Both the position numbers and the translations under genes were made by a program. Positions 18,589 to 26,387 of a stretch of 36,537 nt of DNA are shown in pieces. The notes beneath the pieces were generated by a model. It worked only from the letters and a program-made list of their open reading frames with translations. It did no database searches and was not told the DNA's origin. Positions within the stretch are counted from its first letter, which is position 1. Each line of letters opens with the position of its first letter. Origin of the DNA: an uncultured Actinomycetes bacterium (GTDB lineage Bacteria > Actinomycetota > Acidimicrobiia > IMCC26256 > JAGPDB01); the NCBI GenBank assembly GCA_937872965.1, contig CALMUU010000243.1:1-36537 (forward strand), in the 5' to 3' direction.

Positions 18589-18629
18589 TTTGCAGGGTCC
18601 AACCCTGTTGCAAGGTTGGACCCTGCAAA
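18589..18629. repeat. 16-bp perfect inverted repeat after ahcY (repeat-family relative H)
   Basis: TTTGCAGGGTCCAACC (18589-18604) and its exact complement (18614-18629) flank a 9-nt loop, directly after the ahcY stop. An A-tract follows on the plus strand, not a T-tract, so it is a poor intrinsic terminator. The GGGTCCAACC core resembles the GGGTCCGACC arm of repeat copy D. Confidence 0.7.
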
Positions 18630-18637
18630 AAACTCCA

Positions 18638-18790
18638 ATGTCATTCTGGGGTTTAGCCCCGCGTCATCCCGAGAGAGCCGACCGAAGGGAGTCCTGAGGC
18701 TTTAGCCGAATGATCTCGAGGGATCTCCGCGCAGCGGAAAATCTCGTACACCGCTGCGCGGAGATTCTTCGGCAAGCCTCAGAATGACAT
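18638..18790. repeat. REP-like palindromic element 1
   Basis: ATGTCATTCTG (18638-18648) and CAGAATGACAT (18780-18790) are terminal inverted repeats. Inside, TCTCCGCGCAGCGG and its complement CCGCTGCGCGGAGA form a strong central hairpin, and TGAGGCTTTAGCCGAA is matched by TTCGGCAAGCCTCA. A half copy is at 29495 and a diverged full copy at 36295. Confidence 0.75.
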
Positions 18791-18832
18791 CAGCAGATTA
18801 AAAATGTCGTAGGCGAGTTCTAGCCTTACATT

Positions 18833-19390
18833 GTGGCTTGTACCTTATGTGACCCCCTTCGATCGATACGACAATTTCATGTGCGTTCCTTTTCAGGTTC
18901 TGCGCTCCAGGCACATATATGGATGTACGATTATGAAGATTCACGTGATTTTTTACGCCGTGCGAAATATGGTGGTGAACCCATCCACTACGCGCACCAC
19001 AAAGATTTACTAGCCCAAGCAATTTCTTCTTGGTGTGATATTGATTCGACGTTCCTTGCAACTTATGTGCCCACGATTGTTTCTCATGTTCGTGCTCGCG
19101 GTCGTGACCATGCCGAGATTCTCAGCAAACAGGTAGCTCGATATTTAGGGATTCCCCACGAGGCTGCTTTGCTGGCTACGCACAGTCAGGCACAAGCACG
19201 AGCAGGAATCCAGCAAAGGCGGCGCAATCCTCACTATGTGTGTGCCAGCAGCATGACAGGTAGAACAATCATTTTGTTGGATGATATCGCCACCACGCGA
19301 ACGTCACTTGTGAGTGCTGCAGATGCACTCAAAAAGGTTGGCGCACGAGAAGTAATCGGTGTTACATATGCTTATCGGTACAAAAAATAA
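18833..19390 (+). CDS. ComF-like phosphoribosyltransferase
   Basis: The 185-aa protein shows the ComF pattern: an N-terminal CTLC cysteine pair (residues 3 and 6), the YDYEDSRDFLRRAKYGGE block, the RGRDHAEILSKQVA segment and the PRPP loop IILLDDIATTRTSL near residues 145-158. In naturally competent bacteria ComF works in DNA uptake; in many actinobacteria this orphan sits next to hpf and secA without known role. GTG start at 18833; TAGCCT ends 6 nt before it as a possible -10 box. No competence genes accompany it here. Confidence 0.85.
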   Translation: MACTLCDPLRSIRQFHVRSFSGSALQAHIWMYDYEDSRDFLRRAKYGGEPIHYAHHKDLLAQAISSWCDIDSTFLATYVPTIVSHVRARGRDHAEILSKQVARYLGIPHEAALLATHSQAQARAGIQQRRRNPHYVCASSMTGRTIILLDDIATTRTSLVSAADALKKVGAREVIGVTYAYRYKK

Positions 19391-19518
19391 AACTTTTTGC
19401 TTACGTTTGGCGCACTATCCGCAAAGAAGCCGATGGAGCGCGACTATGAAAAAAAAGAGGTAAAGAGCGAGCTCCAATGTTCCGTATCTAGAAATGAATC
19501 TAACAAAAAGAGCTTGGT

Positions 19519-19746
19519 ATGGAATTCAAAAACTCACATACGGAACAATGTCAGTGGCCTCAGGTCGAAATTGCCATGAGCGCTGCTGAAGCTTTTGTTT
19601 CGGAGCTCTTCGACCAAGCAGATAACGATGTCTTGTATCATCATCGCGTCTCCTCTGTTCGTTATGCACTGGCCCATGGTCACTGTTCGATGTATAAACC
19701 AGAGGAAATAGCCGAAAGTATTTTGGCCTGGTCAGGTGCTCTCTAG
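19519..19746 (+). CDS. Small protein with FlgM-like C-terminus
   Basis: The product is 75 aa from ATG 19519, or 56 aa from ATG 19576. The C-terminal half, RVSSVRYALAHGHCSMYKPEEIAESIL, fits the pattern of the anti-sigma-28 factor FlgM (arginine-rich helix, Gly turn, then IA.SIL helix). No flagellar gene is in the window, so this may be a FlgM relative that binds another sigma factor. Both starts have weak ribosome sites; an AAGAG lies before the first. It stands between comF-like and hpf in the same direction. A 10-bp inverted repeat (19478-19487 with 19538-19547) spans the start. Confidence 0.5.
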   Translation: MEFKNSHTEQCQWPQVEIAMSAAEAFVSELFDQADNDVLYHHRVSSVRYALAHGHCSMYKPEEIAESILAWSGAL

Positions 19747-19788
19747 CGGTACTATGATGACATCACAATTCAAGTTAAGGGGGGACGA

Positions 19789-20361
19789 GTGGACATCACC
19801 GTTCATGAAAAACATACTCACGTACCGCAAAATATTAAAGACCTCGCCGTTGAAAAGCTAGACAAAATTACTCGTTTTGTTCATGATGCTCATCATGTCG
19901 AAGTGGACTTTATTGAACAGGCTTCGAAAAATCCTGAACAGCGTTTCGTCTGTGAAGTTACTGTTCAGTGTAAGAGGAACTTTCTTAAAGCGCATGCAGA
20001 AGGTATTGACGCCGCTATCGCTTTAGACGGTGCGATCGACAAAGTGGAACACCAAGCCCAAAAGCTTAAATCTCGTCGAGTATCTCGATTTCATCCCCGC
20101 AAGCGCGATTCTCGAACCCATGCAATGATTCCTGATGAGGATTTGGCGGCGCTCCTGTCCGAGCAAGAACCTGATCAAGAGGCAATGATCGTTCGGGTGA
20201 AAGAGCTTGACGTTAAACCCATGGCTGTTGAAGAAGCAGCTCTCCAAATGGATCTCCTGGGACATGATTTTTTCGTTTTTCAGAACGCCGATGATGCTCG
20301 ATTTTCCGTTATGTATCGACGGAAAGATGGACATCTCGGGATGATTTCGCCTTCATCGTAA
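19789..20361 (+). CDS. hpf: Ribosome hibernation-promoting factor, long form
   Basis: HPF binds the 30S decoding region and drives 100S dimer formation in stationary phase. The 190-aa protein has the N-terminal beta-alpha fold (MDITVHEKHTHVPQNIKDLAVEKLDKITRF through about residue 100), a basic linker and the C-terminal dimerisation domain (from about 132, MIVRVKELDVKPMAVEEAALQMDLLGHDFFVFQNAD), so it is the long type. GTG start behind a strong AAGGGGGG ribosome site 5 nt upstream. TACTAT at 19749 may be the -10 box. Next to secA, as in M. tuberculosis. Confidence 0.93.
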   Translation: MDITVHEKHTHVPQNIKDLAVEKLDKITRFVHDAHHVEVDFIEQASKNPEQRFVCEVTVQCKRNFLKAHAEGIDAAIALDGAIDKVEHQAQKLKSRRVSRFHPRKRDSRTHAMIPDEDLAALLSEQEPDQEAMIVRVKELDVKPMAVEEAALQMDLLGHDFFVFQNADDARFSVMYRRKDGHLGMISPSS

Positions 20362-20377
20362 ACTGTTGCTCACGGAA

Positions 20378-20456
20378 CAACTGAACGAACTGGTGCTGGT
20401 GGGTTGTTTTGGGGAGGGCCGCACCTGCTGCTTCGCACCAGGAACGACCCTAAATA
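20378..20456 (+). repeat. Dispersed structured repeat, copy B (upstream of secA)
   Basis: Begins CAACTGAACGAAC (20378), carries GGTTGTTTTGGGGAGGGCCG and ends GGAACGACCCTAAATA. Inner arms CCTG and CAGG around GCTTCG differ in sequence from other copies but still pair. It lies between hpf and secA and ends 6 nt before the secA -10 box. Confidence 0.75.
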
Positions 20457-20461
20457 TCTAG

Positions 20462-20467
20462 TAACGT
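20462..20467 (+). promoter_or_regulatory. Possible -10 box (TAACGT) for secA
   Basis: TAACGT ends 8 nt before the GTG start with no Shine-Dalgarno between, fitting a leaderless secA transcript. It lies just beyond repeat copy B, so the repeat would be the upstream promoter region. Confidence 0.4.
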
Positions 20468-20475
20468 TATAAGCC

Positions 20476-23178
20476 GTGGCAATTCTTAAAAAGGTCCTCA
20501 GTGTTGGGGAAGGCAAAAAACTTAAACGGCTTCAAGCCCTTGTACCTCACGTCGCGTCCTTTGAAGACTCGATGAAGCAGAAATCTGATGAGCAACTTCG
20601 TGGCCAAACTGTATTATTTCGCCAAAGGCTCGAAGCCGGCGAGACTCTAGATGACCTTCTCCCAGAAGCTTTTGCGACAGTGCGCGAAGCCGCAACACGC
20701 GTCTTAGGCCAACGTCATTACGATGTCCAGATTATGGGTGGGGCAGCTCTTCACTATGGCTGGGTTGCGGAAATGAAGACCGGTGAAGGAAAAACGCTTG
20801 TATCGACACTTGCAGCGTATCTCAATGCCCTTGCAGGTAAAGGCGTGCACATCGTTACGGTTAATGATTACTTGGCTCGACGTGACGCACTCTGGATGGG
20901 TCGTGTTCATGAATTTTTGGGTCTCACAATCGGGATCGTTCTTCCTGACATTGAAGATCCTGATCTCAAAGCGCAGGCATATGCATGCGACATTACGTAT
21001 GGAACAAATAATGAATTCGGTTTTGATTATTTGCGTGACAATATGGCGGTCCGTAAAAACGAACAGGCTCAAAGAGGACATTTTTTTACCATTGTTGACG
21101 AAGTTGACTCCATCCTTATTGACGAAGCGCGTACTCCCCTTATCATTTCAGGTCCCGCAACCGAATCAAACGACCTCTATCAGCAGTTTGCTCGCATCGT
21201 CAAAGGTCTCGTTCCAGAACGTGACTATGAAGTTGATGAAGCGAAATTTACGGTGTCACCAACTGAAGAAGGCATCGAACGCGTACAACAGGCGCTTGGT
21301 ATCGAGAATCTTTATGAGCATGTTCACCAAAACTTTGTTCATCAGCTCAACACTGCAATTAAAGCAAAAGAACTGTACAAAAAAGGTGTGGACTACATCA
21401 TTCAAGATGGTGAAATAAAGATTGTTGACGAATTTACTGGCCGCATCCTTGAAGGCCGACGATGGAGTGATGGAATTCACCAAGCAGTTGAAGCGCGAGA
21501 GAACGTTGCGATTCAAGAAGAAAATCAAACGCTCGCAACGGTTACGCTTCAAAACTATTTCAAACAGTACGAGAAGATTTCAGGGATGACGGGTACCGGT
21601 TTAACCGAAGCTGGTGAGTTCATGCACACTTACGGTCTCGAAGTCGTTGCTATCCCAACGCATCGCCCAGCAGCACGAATCGATAATGCGGACTATATCT
21701 ATAAGACCGAAGCAGGCAAATTTAACGCTGTAGTTAATGATCTCATTGAACGTCATCGAAAAGGCCAACCCGTACTTGTGGGTACCGTTTCGGTCGAGAA
21801 ATCGGAACGTCTCTCTCGTATGTTGACCAAAGTCGGAGTGAAACATCATGTTCTGAACGCAAAGGAACACACAAAAGAAGGTCCTGTGATCGCTCAGGCT
21901 GGGCGCGTTGGCTCTGTAACCGTTGCGACCAACATGGCAGGTCGTGGTGTGGACATCTTGTTGGGAGGAAACCCAGAAGGTCTTGCTGCACAAGAATTAG
22001 CCGCAGAGGGTAAGACGCCCGAGTCGGCTCCTGAAGAATTCGCTGCTCTTCAAGCGAAGATTGCTGATGCTTGCGCACGAGAAGGCAAAGAGGTCGTGTC
22101 GCTGGGCGGGCTTTACGTGTTGGGTACCGAACGCCACGAATCCCGACGAATCGATAATCAGTTGCGCGGACGTGCTGGTCGTCAAGGAGATCCGGGAGAA
22201 AGCCGCTTTTATCTCTCTCTTGAAGATGATCTGATGCGCTTATTTGCGAATAATGCAATGAACTGGGTGATGGGTCGAGCATTTCCTGAAGATGTCCCTC
22301 TCGAAGCCAAGATGGTGAGCAAAGCTATTGAGCGTGCTCAGCAAACCGTTGAGGGTCGTAACTTCGAAATTCGAAAAGATGTTCTTAAATACGACGAGGT
22401 TATGAGTGAACAACGCAAAATTATCTATCGTCGTCGTCAGCAAATTCTCGATGGAGAAAATCTCGACGAAGAAGCGCTGCGTATAATTCAGGACGTTGTG
22501 CTTCGCTTGACTTCGCTCTACTGTGACGGCGACTACCCGGAAACATGGAATATCGAATCGCTAATGAAAGATGCTTCAAATTATTATCCGATTACGCTAT
22601 CGACCGAAAAAATTTCTTCTTGTGACTCAGTTGGAACGCTGCAAGAGATGATGTCAGCTGATGCCCTTGATAGTTATGCGAAGAAAGAACTCGATCTTGG
22701 GTCTGAGCGTCTTCGTGATATCGAACGCCGAGTCATGCTTGATGTTATTGATCAACACTGGCGAGAACATCTTTACGAAATGGACTATTTGCGTGAAGGT
22801 ATCAATTTGCGAGCCATGGGGCAAAGGGATCCCGTGACTGAATGGCAACGTGAAGGTTTTGATATGTTCCAGGCCATGATGGAGTCGATTGAAAATGACT
22901 TTGTTCAGTTTGTGATGAAACTCGAAGTAGTTCGTGAAGATCCTTCACAACGACGACCAGAAAAACTCAGTTATTTTGCACCCGATAATCCAGTTCAAGG
23001 TTCTGCGAGTTTCCAGGGAGTGAGTGATCCTGCAATTGCTGCTGCGGGCCAAGGACTTGTGCACAACTCGGGAGAGCCAGCTACTCAAACGCCGGTTCAG
23101 GTCGAACAAATGCCAGGACGAAACGAACTATGTTTTTGTGGCAGTGGGAAAAAATATAAACACTGTCACGGTCAATAA
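20476..23178 (+). CDS. secA: Preprotein translocase ATPase SecA
   Basis: SecA drives post-translational export through SecYEG. The 900-aa protein has Walker A MKTGEGKTL (K101-T107 region), TYGTNNEFGFDYLRDN, the DEVDS Walker B, preprotein cross-linking and C-terminal scaffold regions, the helicase-II motifs GSVTVATNMAGRGVDI and RRIDNQLRGRAGRQGDPG, and a C-terminal zinc finger CFCGSGKKYKHCH (C886, C888, C897, H898). This is the housekeeping SecA1 type. GTG start. Confidence 0.98.
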   Translation: MAILKKVLSVGEGKKLKRLQALVPHVASFEDSMKQKSDEQLRGQTVLFRQRLEAGETLDDLLPEAFATVREAATRVLGQRHYDVQIMGGAALHYGWVAEMKTGEGKTLVSTLAAYLNALAGKGVHIVTVNDYLARRDALWMGRVHEFLGLTIGIVLPDIEDPDLKAQAYACDITYGTNNEFGFDYLRDNMAVRKNEQAQRGHFFTIVDEVDSILIDEARTPLIISGPATESNDLYQQFARIVKGLVPERDYEVDEAKFTVSPTEEGIERVQQALGIENLYEHVHQNFVHQLNTAIKAKELYKKGVDYIIQDGEIKIVDEFTGRILEGRRWSDGIHQAVEARENVAIQEENQTLATVTLQNYFKQYEKISGMTGTGLTEAGEFMHTYGLEVVAIPTHRPAARIDNADYIYKTEAGKFNAVVNDLIERHRKGQPVLVGTVSVEKSERLSRMLTKVGVKHHVLNAKEHTKEGPVIAQAGRVGSVTVATNMAGRGVDILLGGNPEGLAAQELAAEGKTPESAPEEFAALQAKIADACAREGKEVVSLGGLYVLGTERHESRRIDNQLRGRAGRQGDPGESRFYLSLEDDLMRLFANNAMNWVMGRAFPEDVPLEAKMVSKAIERAQQTVEGRNFEIRKDVLKYDEVMSEQRKIIYRRRQQILDGENLDEEALRIIQDVVLRLTSLYCDGDYPETWNIESLMKDASNYYPITLSTEKISSCDSVGTLQEMMSADALDSYAKKELDLGSERLRDIERRVMLDVIDQHWREHLYEMDYLREGINLRAMGQRDPVTEWQREGFDMFQAMMESIENDFVQFVMKLEVVREDPSQRRPEKLSYFAPDNPVQGSASFQGVSDPAIAAAGQGLVHNSGEPATQTPVQVEQMPGRNELCFCGSGKKYKHCHGQ

Positions 23179-23220
23179 ATTCATGGGCGTGTATTTGCAC
23201 GCGCGCAAAGGATAGTTATC

Positions 23221-24348
23221 ATGCGTGACTTCTCGGTACAGATGAAAGATCTCGCGCGCCGCGTTCAAGAAGCAAGCGTGTATTTACAAGTTGATGATGC
23301 ACGATTAGAAGTAGCCGAGCTTGAAACTCAGGCAGCAGATCCCACCTTGTGGGACGATCAGGATCGTGCTCGAGGTGTAACTAGCCGACTTTCCTCGCTT
23401 AAGAGCGATGTTGACGTGGTAGAGCAGCTGCAAGCAAGCCTAAGTGACATGCAGACCTTATACGAATTAATGCGTGAAGCGGGTGACGAATCGATTGAGA
23501 GCGAGATCGATCAACTTTCGGGAACGCTTACAAAACAACTTGACCAGCTTGAACTGCGTTCTCTTTTTACCGGTGAATATGACGAACGTGACGCGATCTG
23601 TTCCATTAACTCAGGAGCGGGGGGCACCGAGGCATGTGATTGGGCTGAGATGCTATTTCGAATGTATTCGCGTTGGTGTGAACGCAACGAATTCACGCTT
23701 GTTGTTACGGATCTATCTCCGGGCGAAGAAGTAGGAATTTCATCTGTATCTTTTACGGTTAAGGGTCGTCATGCATATGGATTATTGACAGGTGAGAAAG
23801 GAGTGCACCGGCTTGTGCGGATTTCACCCTTCGATTCACAATCGCGTCGACATACATCGTTTGCTTCTTTTGAAATTGTTCCTGCACTTGAGGTCGAAGA
23901 ACTTCCCGAAATAGATGAATCGGAACTTCGCGTCGATACCTATCGTGCTTCAGGTGCAGGGGGTCAGCATGTCAACAAAACTGATTCAGCGATACGATTG
24001 ACGCACCTTCCCACAGGAATTGTTGTGCAGTGTCAGAATGAGCGAAGTCAACTTCAGAACCGAGCACAAGCAATGGCGATCCTCAGCGCGCGTTTGGCGG
24101 AGAAACAGCGGGTTGATCGGGCAGCTGAACTCGCCAAGATCTCAGGTAACAAAATGGAAGTGGGATGGGGGAGTCAAATTAGAAGCTATGTCCTTGCTCC
24201 CTATCAGTTAGTGCGTGATGAACGAACAAAAATGATTGACGGACATGAACAGCCAATTTATGAAACAGGAAATGTTGTCAACGTTCTCGATGGCGATATT
24301 GATAATTTTCTTTCAGCTTTTCTGCAGTGGCGTAGATCGCAATCGTAA
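23221..24348 (+). CDS. prfB: Peptide chain release factor 2
   Basis: RF2 reads UGA and UAA and triggers peptide release. The 375-aa protein shows the release motif GAGGQHVNKTDSAIR (GGQ at 247-249), the stop-codon recognition tripeptide SPF in RISPFDSQSRRHTSF, and the RF2-type N-terminal coiled domain. The reading frame is continuous, so the programmed +1 frameshift that autoregulates many prfB genes is absent, as is usual in actinobacteria. AAAGGA precedes the ATG. It comes before ftsE and ftsX, as in M. tuberculosis. Confidence 0.96.
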   Translation: MRDFSVQMKDLARRVQEASVYLQVDDARLEVAELETQAADPTLWDDQDRARGVTSRLSSLKSDVDVVEQLQASLSDMQTLYELMREAGDESIESEIDQLSGTLTKQLDQLELRSLFTGEYDERDAICSINSGAGGTEACDWAEMLFRMYSRWCERNEFTLVVTDLSPGEEVGISSVSFTVKGRHAYGLLTGEKGVHRLVRISPFDSQSRRHTSFASFEIVPALEVEELPEIDESELRVDTYRASGAGGQHVNKTDSAIRLTHLPTGIVVQCQNERSQLQNRAQAMAILSARLAEKQRVDRAAELAKISGNKMEVGWGSQIRSYVLAPYQLVRDERTKMIDGHEQPIYETGNVVNVLDGDIDNFLSAFLQWRRSQS

Positions 24349-24353
24349 TTTTC

Positions 24354-24372
24354 CAGGGTGAAACCCTGAAAA
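24354..24372. repeat. Short hairpin after prfB
   Basis: CAGGGT and ACCCTG pair around GAA (24354-24368), flanked by T and A runs. There is no T-tract on the plus strand after it, so it may help end or protect prfB mRNA but is not a standard terminator. Confidence 0.4.
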
Positions 24373-24378
24373 GCTAGA

Positions 24379-24533
24379 TGCGAGTCAACTGAACGAACTG
24401 CTGCTACTACGTTGTTTTGGGGGAGGGTCGCACCTCCGGGACCTAAGGTGCGAGTCAACTGAACGAACTGCTGCTACTACGTTGTTTTGGGGGAGGGTCG
24501 CACCTCCGGTTCCCGGAGGAACAACCCTAAATA
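24379..24533 (+). repeat. Dispersed structured repeat, copy C, with 61-bp internal tandem duplication
   Basis: The 61-bp segments 24379-24439 and 24449-24509 are identical, 70 bp apart, each with CAACTGAACGAACTGCTGC and GGGGGAGGGTCGCACCTCCGG-type sequence. Only the second has the complete closing arm, CCTCCGG, TTC, CCGGAGG, followed by AACAACCCTAAATA. It fills the gap between prfB and ftsE. Confidence 0.85.
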
Positions 24534-24580
24534 CTGATAATTGCCAGATGGACGCGTCACTTTGGTAACCTGTTCTTTCC

Positions 24581-25288
24581 ATGATTCGCTTCGAAAACGT
24601 TACAAAACACTACGGGCAAAATGTCGTTGCTCTCAGAGAAATCAATATCGAGATTCAAAAAGGCGAGTTTTGTTTTCTCGTGGGACCTTCAGGTTCGGGT
24701 AAATCGTCTTTCTTACGGCTCTTGTTGCGTGAAGAAGTTGCGAGCACAGGGCGAGTCCTTGTTGCGGGACGTGACATTGGCCGGCTTTCTCAATGGAAAG
24801 TGCCTCAGCTTCGAAGAAATATTGGCTGTATTTTCCAAGACTTTAAATTGTTACCCAACCGAACGGTTTACGAAAATGTAGCTTTTGCGCAAGAAGTGAT
24901 TGGTCGTCCCCGGGACGTCATCCGGGCTCAAGTTCCACAAATTCTTGAACTTGTTGGTCTTGCAGAAAAGCAGAATCGTTTTCCTAACGAACTTTCCGGT
25001 GGAGAACAACAACGCGTCTCCATTGCGCGTGCTTTTGTGAATCGACCACTTATTCTTCTTGCTGATGAGCCAACGGGAAACCTTGACCCGGCAACAACAG
25101 TGGGTATTATGCGGTTGCTTGATCGCATTAATAAAACAGGAACAACGGTTGTCATGGCTACGCATGACGTTCGTATCGTCAACGAAATGCGTCGACGAGT
25201 TATTGAACTCGAGCATGGAAACCTTGTGCGTGACCAACAACGCGGCGTATATGGCTCTGCACAACAGGTAGAAGGGGAACAGGCATAA
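24581..25288 (+). CDS. ftsE: Cell-division ABC ATPase FtsE
   Basis: FtsE with FtsX forms a membrane complex that links ATP hydrolysis at the division ring to activation of a wall hydrolase outside. The 235-aa ATPase has Walker A GPSGSGKS (residues 35-42), the ABC signature LSGGEQQR (from about 138), Walker B LILLADEP and the switch histidine in MATHD. TAACCT ends 9 nt before the ATG, a possible -10 box for a near-leaderless start. The stop overlaps the ftsX start by one base (TAATG). Confidence 0.97.
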   Translation: MIRFENVTKHYGQNVVALREINIEIQKGEFCFLVGPSGSGKSSFLRLLLREEVASTGRVLVAGRDIGRLSQWKVPQLRRNIGCIFQDFKLLPNRTVYENVAFAQEVIGRPRDVIRAQVPQILELVGLAEKQNRFPNELSGGEQQRVSIARAFVNRPLILLADEPTGNLDPATTVGIMRLLDRINKTGTTVVMATHDVRIVNEMRRRVIELEHGNLVRDQQRGVYGSAQQVEGEQA

Positions 25289-26175
25289 TGCTTTCTCGCT
25301 TTTTTTACTTTCTCCGTGAAACTTTCATTTCTCTTCGTCGAAATATTTCAATGACTATTGCTGCTATTTTGACAATTTTCGTTACGCTCTCGTTGGTGGG
25401 TGTTGCAACGCTCGTGTTCTTTTGGAATGCTCAGGGTACTGCTACTGTTGAAAAGGCAGTCCGTTTTGAAGTATTCATGCTTCCCAATGCGCAGCAAGCT
25501 CAGATTGATGATGTTAGAAAAGAATTAGAGCAAGATAAAAAAGACGAAAAAGTTTCCAAGATCACGTTTTATTCAAAAGAAGAAGCGTTTGATTTCTTTA
25601 AAAAATCGTTCAAAGACGAAAAAGATCTTATTAAATCGATTACCAAAGATGATCTTCCGGTTAGTTTCTTGGTTGCTCCGCAAAAGCCTGATAAAAAGTT
25701 TGTACAGGATCTTATTGATACATATAGCTCAACCCCTGGCGTGGACAAAGTGACATTTGCAAACTTTGAAGATGATATTCAACGTGCCCGCGTTATTAAT
25801 AGGACTCTTGCGGTGTTTGCGGCTGTGCTCTTGATCGCTAGTTGTGTACTTGTTTTTAATACCGTGCGGTTAGCGGTTTACGCTCGTCGACGAGAAATAG
25901 AAATTATGAAACTTGTTGGTGCGAGCAACTGGTTTGTTCAAGTTCCTTTTATGGCAGAAGGCGCAGTGCAGGGACTCGTAGGTGGTGTTTTTGCATCTGT
26001 AAGCGTGTTCATATTTCAGAATGCTGTTCTCGATAAACAATTCTCGACTGGATTTAAGGGATTTGCTGTTTCGGCGACACAATTATGGGGCACTGCGATC
26101 ATGGTCGTATTCCTTGGGATTGCAATCGGGTTCGTATCTTCGTATGTGGGTCTCAAGCGATATCTAGACGTTTAA
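25288..26175 (+). CDS. ftsX: Cell-division membrane protein FtsX
   Basis: The 295-aa protein has four membrane helices (about residues 22-45, 172-195, 222-245 and 264-288), a short cytoplasmic N-terminus and one large extracytoplasmic loop (about 50-170, rich in Lys and Glu), the part that contacts periplasmic or wall hydrolases. It is translationally coupled to ftsE. A peptidase gene with coiled coil follows directly, the expected partner. Confidence 0.96.
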   Translation: MLSRFFYFLRETFISLRRNISMTIAAILTIFVTLSLVGVATLVFFWNAQGTATVEKAVRFEVFMLPNAQQAQIDDVRKELEQDKKDEKVSKITFYSKEEAFDFFKKSFKDEKDLIKSITKDDLPVSFLVAPQKPDKKFVQDLIDTYSSTPGVDKVTFANFEDDIQRARVINRTLAVFAAVLLIASCVLVFNTVRLAVYARRREIEIMKLVGASNWFVQVPFMAEGAVQGLVGGVFASVSVFIFQNAVLDKQFSTGFKGFAVSATQLWGTAIMVVFLGIAIGFVSSYVGLKRYLDV

Positions 26176-26200
26176 TAAGGCCAGGCCATAATCTTCTGAA

Positions 26201-26307
26201 CAACTGAACGAACTGCTGCAGGATGCCTATTTCTGGGGGAGGGTCCGACCTTGGAAAGATTGTGACCCTTGTGGGTCTCTTTTCCTTACTTTCCAAGGTC
26301 AGACCCT
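26201..26307 (+). repeat. Dispersed structured repeat, copy D (after ftsX)
   Basis: Begins CAACTGAACGAACTGCTGC (26201). AGGGTCCGACCTTGGAAAG (26240-26258) pairs with CTTTCCAAGGTCAGACCCT (26289-26307), 19 bp with one mismatch. The closing end ACCCT is present but the AACAACCCTAAAT end is not. It precedes the peptidase gene. Confidence 0.75.
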
Positions 26308-26387
26308 ACGACGTAGTCTCGTTTTTCGCATTGTGCGCCCGTGTGCGTAATGGTCCTTTCTTCCGGTTCTTTACTTTTCATGGGTTC

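Noticed and set aside
23221-23310. Programmed +1 frameshift at the start of prfB
   Set aside because: The reading frame is open through the whole N-terminal domain and no in-frame UGA with a slippery CUU is seen.
24379-24533. CRISPR array
   Set aside because: The direct repeats are 61 bp with a 9-bp gap and only two copies; there are no spacers of equal length and no cas genes.
26223-26387. 55-residue N-terminal extension of the M23 peptidase ORF
   Set aside because: It translates the dispersed repeat copy D and would place the signal peptide internally. ATG 26388 gives a normal signal peptide.
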